NCBI GenBank assembly: GCA_019120615.1
Contig: DWUT01000145.1
Location: 1-32,335, forward strand
DNA from: Candidatus Mediterraneibacter norfolkensis
Lineage (GTDB): Bacteria; Bacillota; Clostridia; Lachnospirales; Lachnospiraceae
DNA: 32,335 nucleotides
Direction of reading: 5' to 3'
Shown here piece after piece: positions 17,000 through 24,364 of the stretch (its first letter is position 1; every line of letters starts with the position of its first letter). Made by a program: the position numbers and the translations under genes. The notes beneath the pieces are model-generated. The model was not told where the DNA came from, searched no databases, and saw nothing but the letters and a program-made list of their open reading frames with translations.

Positions 17000-17698
17000 T
17001 CACTCTGTCGTGTTCCACTTATATCCCATGCGCCGTACAGTGACGATCTTCCGAGGATCGGCAGGATCATCTTCGATCTTTGTGCGCAGCCGGCGAATAT
17101 ACACCGTCAGCGTATTGTTGTCAATATACTTCTCATCACAGTCCCACAGCCTGCTTAAGATCTTCTCCGGAGCAAGGACAATATCGGCATTTTCCATGAA
17201 CAGACACAGCAGCTTGTATTCGCTAGCCGTCAGGTCGACCGGGACTCCGTTTTTGGTAACTTCCTGCTTAAGAAGCTGAACCCGTATGCCGTTCGAGTTC
17301 AGCTCTGTACCAGCCTTTGTCTGCTCCTGAGCGAAATTATCACTGCGGCGCAGCAGCGCATTGATCCTGGACAGGAACACAGCCAGCTTGAACGGTTTGG
17401 TCATATAGTCATCGCCTCCGATATCAAGCCCCATGATAATATCTGTTTCCTCGTCTGCAGCTGTGAGAAACATGATCGGTACTTTGGAGGACTCACGGAT
17501 TTTCCTGCACAGGTCAAAACCGGAGCCGTCCGGAAGAGTGACGTCCAGGATCACCAGATCATAGCCGCCCTTCGCCCAGAGCCGCTCTGCCTCCTCTCTG
17601 GTCCTGGCGGTCGTCAGTTCATATCCCTGTTTCCTGATCGCAAAAGACAGGCCATTGATCAGACTCAGATCGTCTTCTACAAAGAAAATGTGCTTCAT
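17000..17698 (-). CDS. OmpR-family response regulator
   Basis: DNA-binding response regulator of 232 aa. The receiver domain (1-120) has acidic residues EDD (8-10), phospho-acceptor Asp52 in LDVTLPDGSG, Thr in FLTAAD and Lys in MTKPF. The C-terminal OmpR-type winged helix has the typical DLTASEYKLLCLFMEN and DNNTLTVYIRRLRTKIEDDP. It is the first gene of a co-directional regulator, kinase, ATPase, permease series, the standard layout for an ABC resistance pump with its own two-component control. Confidence 0.95.
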   Translation of the reverse strand: MKHIFFVEDDLSLINGLSFAIRKQGYELTTARTREEAERLWAKGGYDLVILDVTLPDGSGFDLCRKIRESSKVPIMFLTAADEETDIIMGLDIGGDDYMTKPFKLAVFLSRINALLRRSDNFAQEQTKAGTELNSNGIRVQLLKQEVTKNGVPVDLTASEYKLLCLFMENADIVLAPEKILSRLWDCDEKYIDNNTLTVYIRRLRTKIEDDPADPRKIVTVRRMGYKWNTTE

Positions 17699-17739
17699 CT
17701 GTTTTCACCATCCTCACTGCCACCCGAAAAATGGGTGAG

Positions 17740-17774
17740 AAAAAGGGACACCGTTTAAAACAGTACCCCTTTTT
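17740..17774 (-). terminator. Intrinsic terminator after the binding-lipoprotein gene
   Basis: Stem AAAAAGGG/CCCTTTTT (17740-17747 with 17767-17774) lies 36 bp beyond the stop at 17811, with the T-tract forming the 3' arm on the minus strand. A second small stem, CACCC/GGGTG, follows (17721-17737). It isolates the binding-protein gene from the response regulator. Confidence 0.65.
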
Positions 17775-17810
17775 GTTCATTACTTTTCTAATTCTTTCAT
17801 TCAGCCGGAA

Positions 17811-18986
17811 TTACAGAACAGAGTACTCTCCATTCTCGATCACAACGACTGTCGGCTCTTTTGACGGCTCTCCGTCTTCGCCCCATGTGATCTGTTTTCC
17901 TGTAAGTCCGTCGATTGTAATCTCTGTCATCGCTGTCTTCATAGCGTCGCAGATATCAGAGACGCTCATATCCGGTGTGATGTCAGCCTGCTCTACCGCA
18001 GCCTTGATCGTATACATACAGTCATAAGCATCTGCAGCGAACTGGATCGGTGTATCGCCGAATTCTTTTTCATAATTTGCAACGAATGTCTGAGTAGCTT
18101 CATCCTCTGCGTTCGGTGTGAACGGTGTCAGGAACATTACGCCCTCTGCAAGGCTTCCGTCGAATCCTTCTACGTTCAGGATACCGTCCATTCCATCTAC
18201 GCCAAACCACTTCGGAGCAAATCCTGCTCTGTCAGCCTGCGCAAGGATCAGAGAAGCTTCCTGATAGTAGATCGGAAGGAATACAAGCTCAGCGCCTGAA
18301 TCTTTTGCCTTCTGGATCTGTACAGAGAAATCTGTCTTGCTGTCTGCCGTAAATGCCTCTGCAGCTACAACCTCAAGACCTCTTGCCTCAGCCTCTGTCA
18401 CAAAGTTCTGATAGATACCTGTTGAATATGTGTCAGAGCTGTTATAGATAACAGCGATCTTCTGTGCAAGAGAATTGTCTGCGATATAGTCCGCTGAAAC
18501 AGTACCCTGGCTCGGATCTGAGAAACACATACGGAATGCGTTGTCATACTGGATGCTGTCTACTGCTGTTGCAGACGGTGTGAACTGGAACATGTTATCA
18601 GCATGAGTTTCCTCTACTACAGCAACACACGGTGTAGATGTAACTGTTCCCACCAGCATCTGCATACCCCAGTCCTTCAGAGTATTGTAAGCATTGACTG
18701 ATTTCTCAGAATCGCTCTGGTCGTCCTCGAACTGATACTCGATCTGGTATCCGTTGATTCCTCCATCTGCGTTGATCTCGTCAACTGCCAGCTGGATACC
18801 GTTTTTAACGGCCGTTCCATAAATTGCATTGTCACCTGTTGTAGGTCCGATACCGCCGATCTTGAATGCGGTTGCATCGGAATCTCCGGAATCACTGCTG
18901 CTTCCGCTTCCACTTCCGCAGGCAGCCAGTGAAACTACGAGCGCTGAAGCCAGTGCCAGGCTCGCTGCCTTTTTCCACATTTTCAT
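17811..18986 (-). CDS. ABC transporter substrate-binding lipoprotein, branched-chain amino-acid (LivJ/HAAT) type, orphan
   Basis: Extracellular binding lipoprotein of 391 aa. The signal peptide has lipobox LAAC (Cys23), then a Gly/Ser/Asp linker. The type I binding fold has IGGIGPTTGDNAIYGTAVKNGIQLAVDEIN, the usual start of leucine- and amide-binding proteins. ATG at 18986 follows AAGGAGG. No permease or ATPase of the Liv type is adjacent; a terminator lies downstream and a promoter upstream, so it is a single-gene unit. It may deliver an amino acid, amide or small organic acid to a transporter encoded elsewhere, or act in sensing. Ligand unknown. Confidence 0.92.
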   Translation of the reverse strand: MKMWKKAASLALASALVVSLAACGSGSGSSSDSGDSDATAFKIGGIGPTTGDNAIYGTAVKNGIQLAVDEINADGGINGYQIEYQFEDDQSDSEKSVNAYNTLKDWGMQMLVGTVTSTPCVAVVEETHADNMFQFTPSATAVDSIQYDNAFRMCFSDPSQGTVSADYIADNSLAQKIAVIYNSSDTYSTGIYQNFVTEAEARGLEVVAAEAFTADSKTDFSVQIQKAKDSGAELVFLPIYYQEASLILAQADRAGFAPKWFGVDGMDGILNVEGFDGSLAEGVMFLTPFTPNAEDEATQTFVANYEKEFGDTPIQFAADAYDCMYTIKAAVEQADITPDMSVSDICDAMKTAMTEITIDGLTGKQITWGEDGEPSKEPTVVVIENGEYSVL

Positions 18987-19020
18987 AATATCTCCTCCTT
19001 AAAACTAAGTGTCAAATCCT

Positions 19021-19050
19021 ATGTTACCTCTTAAGGAGGAGGTTTGTCAA
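19021..19050 (-). promoter_or_regulatory. Predicted promoter of the orphan binding-lipoprotein gene
   Basis: On the minus strand, consensus TTGACA (19045-19050), 18-bp spacer and TAACAT (19021-19026). Transcription would start about 30 nt before the ATG. The spacer contains CTCCTCCTTAA, a perfect complement of the gene's own ribosome site. Confidence 0.6.
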
Positions 19051-19082
19051 CCCCAAAACAGATTACACTCTATTTTGCTATA

Positions 19083-19226
19083 ACAGTTCAGCCATGCGCT
19101 AGGATAAAAGAGGACATGCACGGAAGCTGGCTTACGGGCATGATCTCGTTTATCCTGGCATAGGGCGGACGCCCTCAGCGAGAAGAAGCTGCAAAGCAGC
19201 GGATTCGAGCTGCATGGCTGAACTGT
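19083..19226. repeat. Branched inverted-repeat element (MITE-like or structured RNA)
   Basis: The closing arms are a perfect 15-bp inverted repeat (19083-19097 with 19212-19226, core ACAGTTCAGCCATG). Inside are three further hairpins: a 19-bp arm pair with 16 matches (19101-19119 with 19138-19156), AGGGCG/CGCCCT near 19162-19175, and GCTGC/GCAGC near 19188-19200. It lies between the HPr-like gene (stop 19238) and the binding-lipoprotein promoter. No open reading frame is evident. A folded RNA or a non-autonomous mobile repeat would both fit. Confidence 0.7.
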
Positions 19227-19237
19227 AACTGTATATC

Positions 19238-19465
19238 TCACACCGCATATCTCTCGAAAACTGTAAACGCCTGCGCATCATCGGTCACTGCGTTCAGCGT
19301 AAGCGGCGCCGACAGATCCAGGCTGAAGATTCCCAGAAATGATTTCGCGTCAACAACTTTTCTGCCGGAAACAAGGTCGAATTCCCCTTTCATATTTGCA
19401 ATATCCTTTGAAAATCTCTCCACCATATCATAGTCTCTGAACTGAATACTCATTGATTTTCTCAT
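19238..19465 (-). CDS. Small HPr-like protein lacking the phosphorylatable histidine
   Basis: Product of 75 aa. Its second half matches the PTS phosphocarrier HPr: GRKVVDAKSFLGIFSLDL aligns with the region around the regulatory Ser46 of HPr (here Ser42), followed by LTLNAV for the last strand. The N-terminal GLHARPA motif with active-site His15 is absent; residues 8-20 read QFRDYDMVERFSK. It therefore cannot take phosphate from enzyme I in the usual way. A regulatory or degenerate role is inferred. ATG at 19465 has AGGAGGT 7 nt upstream, which favours it over the ATG at 19453. Similar HPr-like proteins may exist in related genomes. Confidence 0.72.
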   Translation of the reverse strand: MRKSMSIQFRDYDMVERFSKDIANMKGEFDLVSGRKVVDAKSFLGIFSLDLSAPLTLNAVTDDAQAFTVFERYAV

Positions 19466-19484
19466 ACACTTTACCTCCTGACAG

Positions 19485-19542
19485 AAAGAGAGACAATAAC
19501 CACGTTGTCCTGCTTCGGACTCCCTGTTTATTGTCTCTCTTT
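19485..19542. terminator. 15-bp perfect inverted repeat between isomerase-Uma2 gene and HPr-like gene
   Basis: The arms AAAGAGAGACAATAA (19485-19499) and its complement (19528-19542) enclose a loop with a small GTCC/GGAC stem. It is the probable terminator of the gene ending at 19655, but it also sits only about 5 bp upstream of the HPr-like gene's ribosome site. A leader or attenuator role is possible. Confidence 0.55.
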
Positions 19543-19654
19543 TAATATCTGCTTTCGCAGACCGCTTTTTAATATGTACCTATAATAACAGAACATCAGT
19601 GATACTGCAAGTTCTTTTTTGCTTTTTTAAATATTTTTCAGAAATCCCAGGTAT

Positions 19655-20941
19655 TTAATCAAAGATTTCAGAAATTTCGACCTTCAGGTCACCCGCAAAG
19701 ATTCCCGCCGGGACAATGTCAGCCTTTCCATACATGACCGGAACATCGTCTTTTTCGAAACAGTAAACGAGTACACGTTCATTGTCCGGGTCTATGATCC
19801 AGTATTCCCTGACGCCTGCACTGCAATATTTCTCCGTCTTTATGACATAGTCCCTTCTCCTGGAAGAAAGTGATACGATTTCTGCCACCAGGTCAGGCGC
19901 ACCCATGATCCGCCCTTTCTCTATCTTACTCTCATCACAGACCACTGTGAGATCCGGTACCACCATTGTGTCATCATCACAGTCAAGCTGAACATCGACC
20001 GGGCCGGCGAATACTTTGCATTTTCCTTTCTTCCTATTAATATAGTTCCCAAACATAACCGTAAGTCTGGTACATATGTCCTGATGGGAAATACTGGGAG
20101 ACGCCATGTCATACAGAACGCCGTCTATAAGTTCCGCTCTGGTGTCTTCCGGGATCTCCAGATAGTCATCCACTGTATATCTTCTTTCTGCCCGATAAGG
20201 AGCTGCATCCTCCTTCACACAGTACAGCTGCCCGGCATCGCCAGTTGCGGTTCCATATGCTGCAGGGGCTTTCGGATATTCATTGCACAGAAGCCTGTAA
20301 GGTTTCTCATCCTCCTCGATCTCAGGGAATCTGCCCACCGGAGGATTGAACCGGTTATCCGTATTGTCGTCATTGCACATGGACACTTCGCCGATCAGCA
20401 CATCGCCGGTCCCCGGCTTTACGTCAAAATCATGATACTGATAAGGCCACAGCGTAATACTCTCTCCCGGCTTTAATTCTACCCCGGTTCCCGCAGGAAC
20501 ATAGTAGGAGCGACCATCCGAATTCACGCACACATCCGTATCAGCCAGTTCCTCATTCTCATCAGCATTGTACACATGGATGATCAATGTTCCGCCGCCC
20601 CGGTTGATAATGTCCTCTGATTTCGTCCAGTGGAAATGCATGGGCGAATGCTGCCCTTCCTTTAACATAAGAAGTTTCTCAGCATAGACCTTCTTGTACT
20701 TCGGGTCCTTCTGGTTCCCGTTCCGCAGAGTGATCAGGGCAAAGCCGACCTTGTTCCAGTCTCCCAGACCATAGTCCGTGATATCCCAGCCAAGCATATT
20801 GTCGCGGATCTCGTCATACTCATGTCCTTTTGACTCCCACTCCTGCGGCGTCCAGTTACAGAACGGGGGAAGATGGAAGCCGTTCTCCCTGATAAGTTTT
20901 TCCATGTCCCTGATACACCGATTGATGTCTGAACGCTTCAT
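19655..20941 (-). CDS. Fusion protein: D-lyxose-isomerase-type cupin plus Uma2 (DUF820) domain
   Basis: One uninterrupted 428-aa frame with two unrelated domains. Residues about 1-225 resemble D-lyxose ketol-isomerase (interconverting lyxose and xylulose). The candidate cupin metal ligands are His102, His104, Glu109 and His170 (HSPMHFHW, SED, YQYHDFD). Residues about 250-428 match Uma2/DUF820, a PD-(D/E)XK nuclease-fold family: YTVDDYLEIPEDTRAELIDG, VVPDLTVV, PDLVAEIVS and GVREYWIIDP. The linker (226-249) is short and polar. Start at 20941 follows AAGGAGA. Each domain is normally a separate protein, so this is a rare architecture if real. The Uma2 part could be regulatory or the result of a gene merger. 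No partner gene is adjacent. Confidence 0.88.
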   Translation of the reverse strand: MKRSDINRCIRDMEKLIRENGFHLPPFCNWTPQEWESKGHEYDEIRDNMLGWDITDYGLGDWNKVGFALITLRNGNQKDPKYKKVYAEKLLMLKEGQHSPMHFHWTKSEDIINRGGGTLIIHVYNADENEELADTDVCVNSDGRSYYVPAGTGVELKPGESITLWPYQYHDFDVKPGTGDVLIGEVSMCNDDNTDNRFNPPVGRFPEIEEDEKPYRLLCNEYPKAPAAYGTATGDAGQLYCVKEDAAPYRAERRYTVDDYLEIPEDTRAELIDGVLYDMASPSISHQDICTRLTVMFGNYINRKKGKCKVFAGPVDVQLDCDDDTMVVPDLTVVCDESKIEKGRIMGAPDLVAEIVSLSSRRRDYVIKTEKYCSAGVREYWIIDPDNERVLVYCFEKDDVPVMYGKADIVPAGIFAGDLKVEISEIFD

Positions 20942-21022
20942 ATTTGAGTCTCCTTCGCTGTTTTACAATTTCTTTTATCGTATCCCCCCGGACATGGATT
21001 GTCAATGGAACAAAGTTTGCTG

Positions 21023-21061
21023 TCAAAAAAACACCTGAAAGATTACTCTCTCAGGTGTCCT
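21023..21061 (-). terminator. Intrinsic terminator of the sugar ABC operon (copy 1 of a duplicated terminator)
   Basis: Stem ACACCTGA/TCAGGTGT (21031-21038 with 21051-21058), followed on the minus strand by seven T. It is 64 bp beyond the permease stop. The 39-bp block is identical, in the same orientation, to 32183-32221 behind the 23S rRNA gene. Confidence 0.88.
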
Positions 21062-21124
21062 AACACTGGCTCCATGAGGGCTGATATTCTCAATTCTCAG
21101 CCTCTCACTTATCCTATATCTTTT

Positions 21125-21961
21125 TCAGCCTTTTACAGCACCGGCTGTCATCCCCTGGATCATAAATTTACTCAAGAACAGATAAAGTCCCAATGTTGGC
21201 AGTACACCGATCGCCATTGATGCAAACATCGGTCCCCAGTCTACCTGACCATGTGCCCCGGAAAACATGACAAGCCCTGTCTGCACTGTTTTCTTGGCTG
21301 TCTCTGAGATCAATGTCTGTGAAAACAAAAGGTCGTTCCAGCTTGTCAGAAACTGAAGCGTCAGAACCGTCACGATTGAATTTCCCATAAGCGGAACCAC
21401 CATCTTTGTCAGGCATCCGTAAATGCTGCATCCATCGATCACCGCTGCTTCAAGCATTTCATTTGGGAAGCTCTCGAAAAATCCGGTAAACATCAGGATT
21501 GTCATAGACAATCCAAATACTGTATACACGAGTATCAGACCAATATGGGAATTCAAAAGGTTCAAATTTTTGTAAATCTGAAAAATCGGTATCAAAGCAA
21601 CCTGAATCGGTATCATCAGTCCCATCATAAAATACTTATTAAAAAATTTTTTCCCTTTCCATTTCATCTTTGTCAGTGCAAACGAAGCCGGAAGCGCGAC
21701 AACGACAATGAGGATCAGTGAACCAATGGTACAAATGATAGAATTTTTAAAGTATACTCCCATATTTCCTGATGTCCATGCAGAAATATAGTTGTCCAGG
21801 TAAAGACCCTGCGGCAGTGCATATGAGGGGAGCAGAGAGAATTCCTGCGTTGTCTTGAATGATGACAGGATCAGCCAGATAACCGGGTAAATACTGAGCA
21901 CCAGTGCAATCCCGATAATGATCTTGGATATGATCTTTCCTTTTCCTTTCTTTGCAGTCAT
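21125..21961 (-). CDS. Carbohydrate ABC transporter permease (MalG/CUT1 type)
   Basis: Membrane subunit of 278 aa with about six helices and the EAA loop EAAVIDGCSIYGCLTKMVVPL that docks the ATPase. The C-terminal end QGMTAGAVKG is typical of MalG-type permeases. Start at 21961 follows GGAAAGGGGATG, 4 bp after the stop of the partner permease. It pairs with the MalF-type permease and the upstream lipoprotein. No ATP-binding subunit is encoded nearby, so a shared MsmX-type ATPase elsewhere is expected, as in many Firmicutes (established knowledge). Confidence 0.95.
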   Translation of the reverse strand: MTAKKGKGKIISKIIIGIALVLSIYPVIWLILSSFKTTQEFSLLPSYALPQGLYLDNYISAWTSGNMGVYFKNSIICTIGSLILIVVVALPASFALTKMKWKGKKFFNKYFMMGLMIPIQVALIPIFQIYKNLNLLNSHIGLILVYTVFGLSMTILMFTGFFESFPNEMLEAAVIDGCSIYGCLTKMVVPLMGNSIVTVLTLQFLTSWNDLLFSQTLISETAKKTVQTGLVMFSGAHGQVDWGPMFASMAIGVLPTLGLYLFLSKFMIQGMTAGAVKG

Positions 21962-21965
21962 GTAC

Positions 21966-22847
21966 TCATCCCCTTTCCTTGAATATCATTCCGACAATAG
22001 ACGTCAGCAGGACACATTCCACAAGTATGATCAATGCGATCGCACTTCCATATCCGAAGTTTCCATAAGTAAATGCCTCATCAAACATATACATTGTGGG
22101 CATGTAAGTCGTTGTTCCCGGACCACCTTTCGTAAGGGAAACCGCAGAATCATAAACTTTGATACATCCTGTGATACTGAAGATAAAAGCCATACGGAAG
22201 ATTGGCTTTAAAAGCGGCATCTGGATACTGCGGATGATCCGGAAAGAGCTCGCTCCATCTATCTTCGCTGACTCCACAACATCTCCCGGGAGATCTATGA
22301 TCGCCGAGTAGAAGATAAGGCAGTAAAGCCCAACTCCCTTCCATATATCCATAGCGCACAGCGCTCCTACTGCCGTAGAAACATCTCCGATCCATGCCGT
22401 AATAAGGAATTTCAGACCGACAATATCAAGGAGCGCATTCAGCAGACCATACTGAGGTGCGATAGCATATATCTTCTGAAACAGCTGACCGACAGCCACA
22501 CTTGGGAGTACAACCGGGATAAACATGCAGACTCTGACAAAATTTTTGCCTCTCTTCACCGCATAATTGATCAGCATGGCAAGCGCGAAGCCGATAAACA
22601 CCTGGCCAATCACTACCACCGCAACATATTTGACATTTAGCCACAGACTGGCGTGCAGTTCAGAGTCTGTAAAAAGCTTAATAAAATTTTCCAGCCCGCA
22701 AAACTCAAAATTAACCCCGGGCATACCGGAAAAAAACGAATAAAACAGCGACCAAATAATCGGCACCACAGCAAACACTGTAAAAAGCAGGATAGCAGGC
22801 AGTGTGAAAAGAGCCAGTGCCTTTTTATTGCTTAACACTCTATTCAT
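21966..22847 (-). CDS. Carbohydrate ABC transporter permease (MalF/CUT1 type)
   Basis: Membrane subunit of 293 aa with six predicted helices, the N-terminal LFTLPAILLFTVFAVVPIIWSLFYSF and the EAA loop ESAKIDGASSFRIIRSIQMPLLKP. Start at 22847 follows AGAGGA. It forms a heterodimer with the downstream permease and receives substrate from the upstream binding protein. A strong hairpin (22871-22907) separates it from the binding-protein gene and probably lowers expression relative to that gene. The substrate is likely an oligosaccharide or glycoside, given the GH78 gene in the same module. Confidence 0.95.
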   Translation of the reverse strand: MNRVLSNKKALALFTLPAILLFTVFAVVPIIWSLFYSFFSGMPGVNFEFCGLENFIKLFTDSELHASLWLNVKYVAVVVIGQVFIGFALAMLINYAVKRGKNFVRVCMFIPVVLPSVAVGQLFQKIYAIAPQYGLLNALLDIVGLKFLITAWIGDVSTAVGALCAMDIWKGVGLYCLIFYSAIIDLPGDVVESAKIDGASSFRIIRSIQMPLLKPIFRMAFIFSITGCIKVYDSAVSLTKGGPGTTTYMPTMYMFDEAFTYGNFGYGSAIALIILVECVLLTSIVGMIFKERG

Positions 22848-22870
22848 ATTATTATTCCTCTTTCTGAAAA

Positions 22871-22907
22871 GCAGCTGCTATACTCTTTTAAGGAATATAG
22901 CAGCTGC
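22871..22907 (-). terminator. Intercistronic hairpin between sugar-binding-protein and permease genes
   Basis: Perfect 12-bp stem GCAGCTGCTATA/TATAGCAGCTGC with a 13-nt loop, followed on the minus strand by TTTTC. Similar structures behind binding-protein genes act as partial terminators or mRNA stabilisers, giving more binding protein than permease. That role is inferred here. Confidence 0.65.
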
Positions 22908-22928
22908 AAGACTACAATATCTCACCTG

Positions 22929-24239
22929 TTATTCATAAAATGCATCCAGGGACACACCGTAATCTTCCGGAGTCATTTCTCCAAGAATAAGCAGTTGTGA
23001 ATTATCAAGAGAAGTCTGCATTGCCCCTGTCTCCATCTTGTATTCTGGCCATACTGCCGCTTCCCCTGCCTCTGCAATAAGGTCCACGACCATCTGCGTG
23101 TAGTAAGGCATTTCATGCTCTTCCTTCATCTCAAAACCACTCAGCATTCCCTGTGTTTCCATAGATTTATCACCATATCCGGAGAATACGTACACAAGCC
23201 AGTCATTCAGGGCGTCATCATAATTGTTGCTTCCGATCACCCATGCAGTGCCGTAGTTCTGGCAGTAATCGTTCTGGTCTGCCACAGCGCCATCCACAGA
23301 CGGGAACCCGAAGAATCCAACATTCTCTCCAAGCTGGTTTTCCTCTTCATTATTCAGATTGCTGGTTACCCATGAGCCATTGTATTCCATTGCCGCACCG
23401 CCAGTCAGGAACACGGAGTTCATGGTAGAACTGTCGATCGTTGTCACGCCTTCGCCCATATAGCCATTGGTGTTCAAATCCTGAACCCACTGATAGGCCT
23501 CCAGAAATGCCGGATCACTGAAACTCTGCTCGCCTGCATTAGCATTGATCAGAGCGTCAACTCCAAGTTTAGATGTCACATATCCGCCCCAGAGCCGTGT
23601 GAAATAGAACTTATCCATACCATCCACTGACAGCGGCTGGATTCCCTTGCTCACTGCATCCTCACAGATTGCCATAAACTCATCCATCGTTTCGGGTACT
23701 TCCCATCCGTTCTCTTCAAACATCTGCTTATTATACCAGAATCCCTCAATATTCTGTTCTGTGGGAAGTGTATACAGTTCATCTCCTTCGGCAGCCTGGA
23801 CATTGATCAATCCCTGTCTTGTCGATTCACTGATGATGTCCTGTATCCCATTTTCTTCAAGGAAATCATCCACACTGTAGATCAGCCCCTGCTCATAAAA
23901 TGTCGCGCTCTGTGCAGTATCCGTTGCAATAAACAGATCCGGGAGTTCACCAGATGCCGCAAGGACTGACAGTCTTGAAGGCATATCGGTCTGGGCGACC
24001 ACTTCTATTTCCACCGTAATCTCCGGATGTTCCGCACAGTACTCGTCGGAGAGAGCTTTCAGAGTCTGTGTTCCTCCCTGTACATCCTCGTTCCAGATCG
24101 TCATGACCTTAATGGTCCGTTCCTGAGTTCCACTGTCTGCCGCCTGATCCGATGTCCCGCCTCCTGTTGAGCCGCATCCGGCAAGCGAGGCCATCATCGT
24201 TCCGATAAGTGCGAGACTTACTGCTTTTTTCCATTTCAT
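22929..24239 (-). CDS. Carbohydrate ABC transporter substrate-binding lipoprotein
   Basis: Extracellular sugar-binding lipoprotein of 436 aa. Signal peptide with lipobox LAGC (Cys22), then a Gly/Ser linker. The solute-binding fold of the CUT1 family shows IKVMTIWNEDVQGG, PDLFIATDTAQSATFYEQGLIYSVDDFL, EGFWYNKQMFEENGWEVPETMDEF and GAAMEYNGSWVTSNL. Start at 24239 follows GGGAGGT. It is the first gene of the transporter operon and lies 125 bp downstream of the YesN-type regulator gene. A TACAAT -10-like element (24273-24278, minus strand) has no good -35, as expected for an activated promoter. Ligand probably a rhamnose-containing glycoside or oligosaccharide (inference). Confidence 0.94.
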   Translation of the reverse strand: MKWKKAVSLALIGTMMASLAGCGSTGGGTSDQAADSGTQERTIKVMTIWNEDVQGGTQTLKALSDEYCAEHPEITVEIEVVAQTDMPSRLSVLAASGELPDLFIATDTAQSATFYEQGLIYSVDDFLEENGIQDIISESTRQGLINVQAAEGDELYTLPTEQNIEGFWYNKQMFEENGWEVPETMDEFMAICEDAVSKGIQPLSVDGMDKFYFTRLWGGYVTSKLGVDALINANAGEQSFSDPAFLEAYQWVQDLNTNGYMGEGVTTIDSSTMNSVFLTGGAAMEYNGSWVTSNLNNEEENQLGENVGFFGFPSVDGAVADQNDYCQNYGTAWVIGSNNYDDALNDWLVYVFSGYGDKSMETQGMLSGFEMKEEHEMPYYTQMVVDLIAEAGEAAVWPEYKMETGAMQTSLDNSQLLILGEMTPEDYGVSLDAFYE

Positions 24240-24364
24240 AAGGTTTTACCTCCCTTTTTCTTTGTTACCTATATTGTACCCTCCTGTCGTATTATTGGTA
24301 ATCCGCCTTTTTTTTGCTTGTTATGCGCTTTTTTATCTTTAACAAAGAAAAGGTGTGTCATTTT

